DNA from: Chinchilla lanigera
Lineage: Eukaryota; Chordata; Mammalia; Rodentia; Chinchillidae
Direction: 5' to 3'
DNA: 64,000 nt
Assembly: GCF_000276665.1 (NCBI RefSeq)
Contig: NW_004955465.1
Coordinates: forward strand, 5,251,870-5,315,869
Positions 61,330 to 64,000 of this stretch are shown piece after piece (the first letter of the stretch is position 1; every line of letters starts with the position of its first letter). A model generated the notes under the pieces. The model did no database searches and had not been told where the DNA came from. It was given only the letters and a program-made list of their open reading frames with translations. The position numbers and the translations under genes were made by a program.

Positions 61330-61545
61330 TTCTGGAGCAAAATAAAAAAGAGATGGTAAGAAACGGAAGTTGACTTTGGTGAATGGGAAGAGATCTGGTG
61401 AAAAGGGGAAGAGAAAAAGCGAGGGGGAGGGGGAGAAAAAATGATCAAGGTGTGGTATGTGTGTGTGCTAATTCCCAAGATGAATGTAATTATCATGTAC
61501 TACAAACAGAGACTAATAATAAAAAAGTGAGAAATAAAAAGAGCA
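61330..61545 (+). mobile_element. L1 3' UTR with G-rich polypurine tract
   Basis: Polypurine tract 61,385-61,440 including gagggggagggggag (G-run rich), then ttcccaagatgaatgtaatt, atcatgtactac and ataataaaaaa. Same tail family as 12.4 kb and antisense 8.3 kb. Confidence 0.75.
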
Positions 61546-61566
61546 AAAACTCCATATAGGCAAGAG

Positions 61567-61594
61567 GTTTAACCTACTGTGTTTAACCTACTGT
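61567..61594 (+). repeat. 14-bp tandem duplication at rearrangement junction
   Basis: gtttaacctactgt occurs at 61,567-61,580 and again at 61,581-61,594, just before the copied 23-bp segment. Confidence 0.95.
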
Positions 61595-61595
61595 G

Positions 61596-61618
61596 TTTCA
61601 CTCTTGTGCTCCTTGTCC
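61596..61618 (+). repeat. 23-bp copy of upstream sequence (filler DNA)
   Basis: Identical over 23 bp to 60,622-60,644, in the same orientation and 974 bp downstream of it. It overlaps the inverted-repeat arm by the two bases cc. Confidence 0.93.
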
Positions 61619-61740
61619 ACTGATATCACACAAAACAATCCAGGGTGTAATTCAATAAATTTACTTGCATCTGCATAGATGTAAAACTTGCAACACCAGT
61701 ATTTTTCTCAATAAAAATATTAAAGAACAATATCTTACCC
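61617..61740. repeat. Inverted repeat, left arm (124 bp)
   Basis: The reverse complement of this segment matches 62,306-62,429 without gaps and with two mismatches by eye (98.4%). The loop is 565 bp. Confidence 0.95.
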
Positions 61741-62305
61741 CATAAGATCACCAACACATAGACTGATTTATTAAAAGTGTCCTTAAGAGTTAATGTTTAT
61801 TTCACATGTGAAAAGTACATGCAAATCCATGGAATTTCATTAATTCATCTATCATTCATTCTTCCACTCAGGAGATATTTATTTGGAAGTGAACACATGT
61901 CTAAGGAGTAGTGGATGAATGTGTGGATTAAGCTTTTCACAGTCTAGGTCTTTCATTTGAATTTACTGATACTTTGAACTAGTTGGACCCAAAGACTGAC
62001 AGAGCCTAGAATGGTTTTCTAACAAATATAGCCACTGATTATAATTCAGAGGCCGTATACCCAGCAAAATCCAGTCCACATGTGTCTGAATGTACACCAA
62101 AGTATTGTACATCTATTTAGATTAAGTCATAAAATATTGAACTCAACTGTCCTTGTAAAAGATCAATAGTTTCTATAAAACAAACTACTGTCATTACCTC
62201 ACTCTTTTTCAGCCTACATTTCTGATCCTCTTCCTTAAAACTCGATTTTTATACCTCAGGTAGTTCCAGATCCCTTTATTTTTTTAGAAAAAATATATTT
62301 GGGGT
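61741..62305. other. Spacer between inverted-repeat arms; L2-like patch
   Basis: 61,850-61,965 (tcattcattcttccactcag, gagatatttatttggaagtg) resembles antisense L2. The rest is not recognised. Confidence 0.4.
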
Positions 62306-62429
62306 GGGTAAGATATTGTTCTTTAATGTTTTTATTGAGAAAAATACTGGTGTTGCAAGTTTTACATCTATGCAGATGCAAGTAAATTTACTGAATTACA
62401 CCCTGGATTGTTTTGTGTGATATCAGTGG
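62306..62429. repeat. Inverted repeat, right arm (124 bp)
   Basis: Partner of 61,617-61,740. Its flanks show no filler or duplication, so it is the more likely original copy. Confidence 0.95.
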
Positions 62430-62831
62430 TGCGGGTTTCGATATCAATTATTGTCCTATTGCTATCACAATTATTTTACATTTACTAAATAAATTGTAGC
62501 CTTCAGGTACAACATTTTGTCTAGAAAAGACAAAAGCCTTAAGAAAAAGCTAATAGTGGGTGCTTATTTAATTTTCAAATAGTTGTAATGTACAGTATAT
62601 TCTATACCTGGTGTTCAAAATTGATTCATTTTTGTTAATATTCTCCATATCTGTCTATATATCAAACATTTCAAAAGCTATTTTGACTACCAAATTAACA
62701 TAGAATAAAGTAAGTCTGATATGCATGAACTTCTGCAACCTTACAGAGTTACAAATTCAAACGTGACCCTGGAAACTAATTTTGTTTTGACTGAATCTTT
62801 TGTACCTGTTTCTTCTCCCCCGTCCCGTGCA
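62430..62831. other. Unassigned AT-rich sequence
   Basis: Nothing recognised. Confidence 0.4.
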
Positions 62832-62913
62832 TGTGTGTGTGTGTGTGTGTGTGTGTGAGTGCGCATGTGTGTGTGCGTGTGCGTGTGTGCATGTGTGTGT
62901 GTGTGTGTGTGTG
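62832..62913 (+). repeat. (GT)n compound microsatellite
   Basis: GT array interrupted by gcgcat, gcgtgt and gcat. Alternating purine-pyrimidine throughout, the composition that favours Z-DNA. Confidence 0.97.
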
Positions 62914-63735
62914 CTAAAAGAAACTGGCTCAGTTAAAAGACATGTCATGAAAGATGATTTGGCATTAACGTAAGATTGGAAAAACCACAAATGGATACCA
63001 AAAAGACTGTAAACAAAAGAGCCCCCAATTAACTTTGTTTTAACTTAGCTACTTAAGCAGCTAATCTCTACTTTTAATATATGTTAATTTTTTATGCCAT
63101 TCAAAAAATCCTCAAAATTATAACTTTTACCAATCTGAGAATTTTTTTCTTGGCTTTTAATTAACACTGACTCTAATACATTTGATACTAGAAAACTGCT
63201 GCCAGCCAAAATGAACAAAAAATAAGTATCTGGCTAATGTATCTTCGTAGTATTTTCTTTCTTTATGTTTTAATTTTCTTTTTCTTTTTTCTTCATTTTC
63301 TCTCCTCTCCCTTCTTCGGTGTGTCTACTTTACAGAAGCAAATCATTAAATACTGTAGCAGTTCTACCACAGAAACAATGATGAAAGGGTCTCAAGATTC
63401 ATAGATCCCTTCTCAGGTCTTTTGGACAACTGGCTTAGTTTCTTGTAGATAATTCCTTTTTAAGTTGGATCAGCATAGTGTAACTATGCTGAAGTTGAAT
63501 TCTACTCCAGAGATGAAGACATTCATGCACACCTTGCTGTTTGTTTTCCGATTACAGATTCTCACAATGCTTCTATCACAAACAATAGCCATGGGAAACT
63601 ATTTAATCCCTGGTGGTAATATGGAATAGGCTGATTAGAGATAGCTAAGTGTCCAAAATGAAAAAATAGGTTGTCACTTAAAGATGGTACAAAGGATTCA
63701 TTTTAATTAGTCCCAGGTTTAAAAGATTGTAAACT
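62914..63735. other. Unassigned; pyrimidine-rich tract 63,251-63,312
   Basis: T/C-rich run (tttctttttcttttttcttc). No gene or element recognised. Confidence 0.45.
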
Positions 63736-63890
63736 ATACTGTGCATAGTGGCACACTGCTGTAATCACAACACTCAGGAGGCTGAGGCAGGAGGATCGTT
63801 GTGAGTTTAAGACCAGCCTGGGCTACATAGTGAGTTCAAGGCCTTCCTGAACTGCAGAATGAGACCCTGTCTCAAAAAAAAAAAAAAAAA
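63736..63890 (+). mobile_element. B1 SINE with 29-bp internal duplication
   Basis: ctgtgcatagtggcacactg, ctcaggaggctgaggcagga, then two 29-bp units at 63,801-63,829 and 63,830-63,858 (both starting gtgagtt), gagaccctgtctc and a 17-A tail. The 29-bp duplication is the mark of mature B1 in mouse-related rodents. Confidence 0.92.
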
Positions 63891-64000
63891 GTTTGCATAC
63901 CAGAAAAAATCTGTGTGCATACTGAAAACCAACACGTGTAACCTTTTTGACAAAAGAAACACAGAGTCTAGTATATGGTTTTCCAGGAGAGAAGTCTTGC

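Noticed and set aside
1..64000. A new biological system (defence locus, gene cluster, viral genome)
   Set aside because: Composition, SINE/LINE/LTR content and lack of genes are those of an ordinary rodent gene desert or intron. Nothing in it supports a multi-gene system.

Overview
This window is non-coding DNA from a mammalian nuclear genome, almost certainly a rodent. The main evidence is the repeat content. There are ten well-preserved ID-type SINEs (tRNA-derived, opening GGGGCTGGGGATTTAGCTCA and ending in an A-rich tail), most with clear target-site duplications. There are also B1 (7SL-derived) SINEs, B1-ID composite SINEs, rodent L1 3' ends, MaLR-type solo LTRs, and old MIR, L2, Tigger and mariner fossils. 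The B1 at 63.7 kb carries the 29-bp internal duplication typical of the mouse-related rodent clade. The ID sequence is not the mouse or rat form as I know it, so a non-murid rodent (beaver-like is my weak first guess, dormouse- or squirrel-like not excluded) fits best. That last step is inference.

I find no protein-coding gene, exon or functional RNA gene that I can support. The reading frames present are short and look like chance, low-complexity or transposon-derived frames. The window is best read as a gene desert or the inside of a very large intron.

Layout. 0-8.3 kb: one ID, an L2-like block, two LTR-type repeats, a GGAA array, a 34-bp tandem duplication and a CA repeat, with unassigned sequence between. 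8.3-10.1 kb: L1 3' sequence, including a probable 5'-inverted (twin-primed) L1 at 9,040-10,068 bracketed by a 16-bp target-site duplication and containing a nested ID. 10-17.5 kb: L2, ID, Tigger, L1 tail, MIR and SINE fragments. 17.8-18.6 kb: unique sequence with candidate regulatory character. 22.7-24.7 kb: two IDs around a B1-ID SINE and an old L1M 3' half. 26.4-27.5 kb: unique, regulatory-looking sequence. 27.7-30.5 kb: L2, MaLR, B1-ID and MIR. 32.9-33.4 kb: a mariner transposase pseudogene. 35-39.7 kb: IDs, MIR, B1 and a MER2-type Tigger. 41.0-41.7 kb: another candidate enhancer. 45.7-49.4 kb: three antisense MaLR-type LTRs and an L1 tail, with a 100-N assembly gap inside the last LTR. 49.8-53.0 kb: three antisense L1 segments in a row. 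54-57.3 kb: ID, antisense MaLR, ID, sense MaLR. 61.3-62.5 kb: an L1 tail followed by a 124-bp near-perfect inverted repeat with filler DNA. 62.8 kb to the end: a GT array and a B1.

The strongest non-routine signals are structural. One is the inverted repeat at 61.6/62.3 kb: 98% identical arms, an untemplated-looking junction made of a 14-bp duplication, and a 23-bp copy of sequence from 975 bp upstream. Together these look like a recent template-switching event. The other is the twin-primed L1 at 9 kb with an unusual middle containing three 42-bp repeats. I see no undescribed biological system such as a defence locus, operon or array; the window is eukaryotic repeat-rich DNA.
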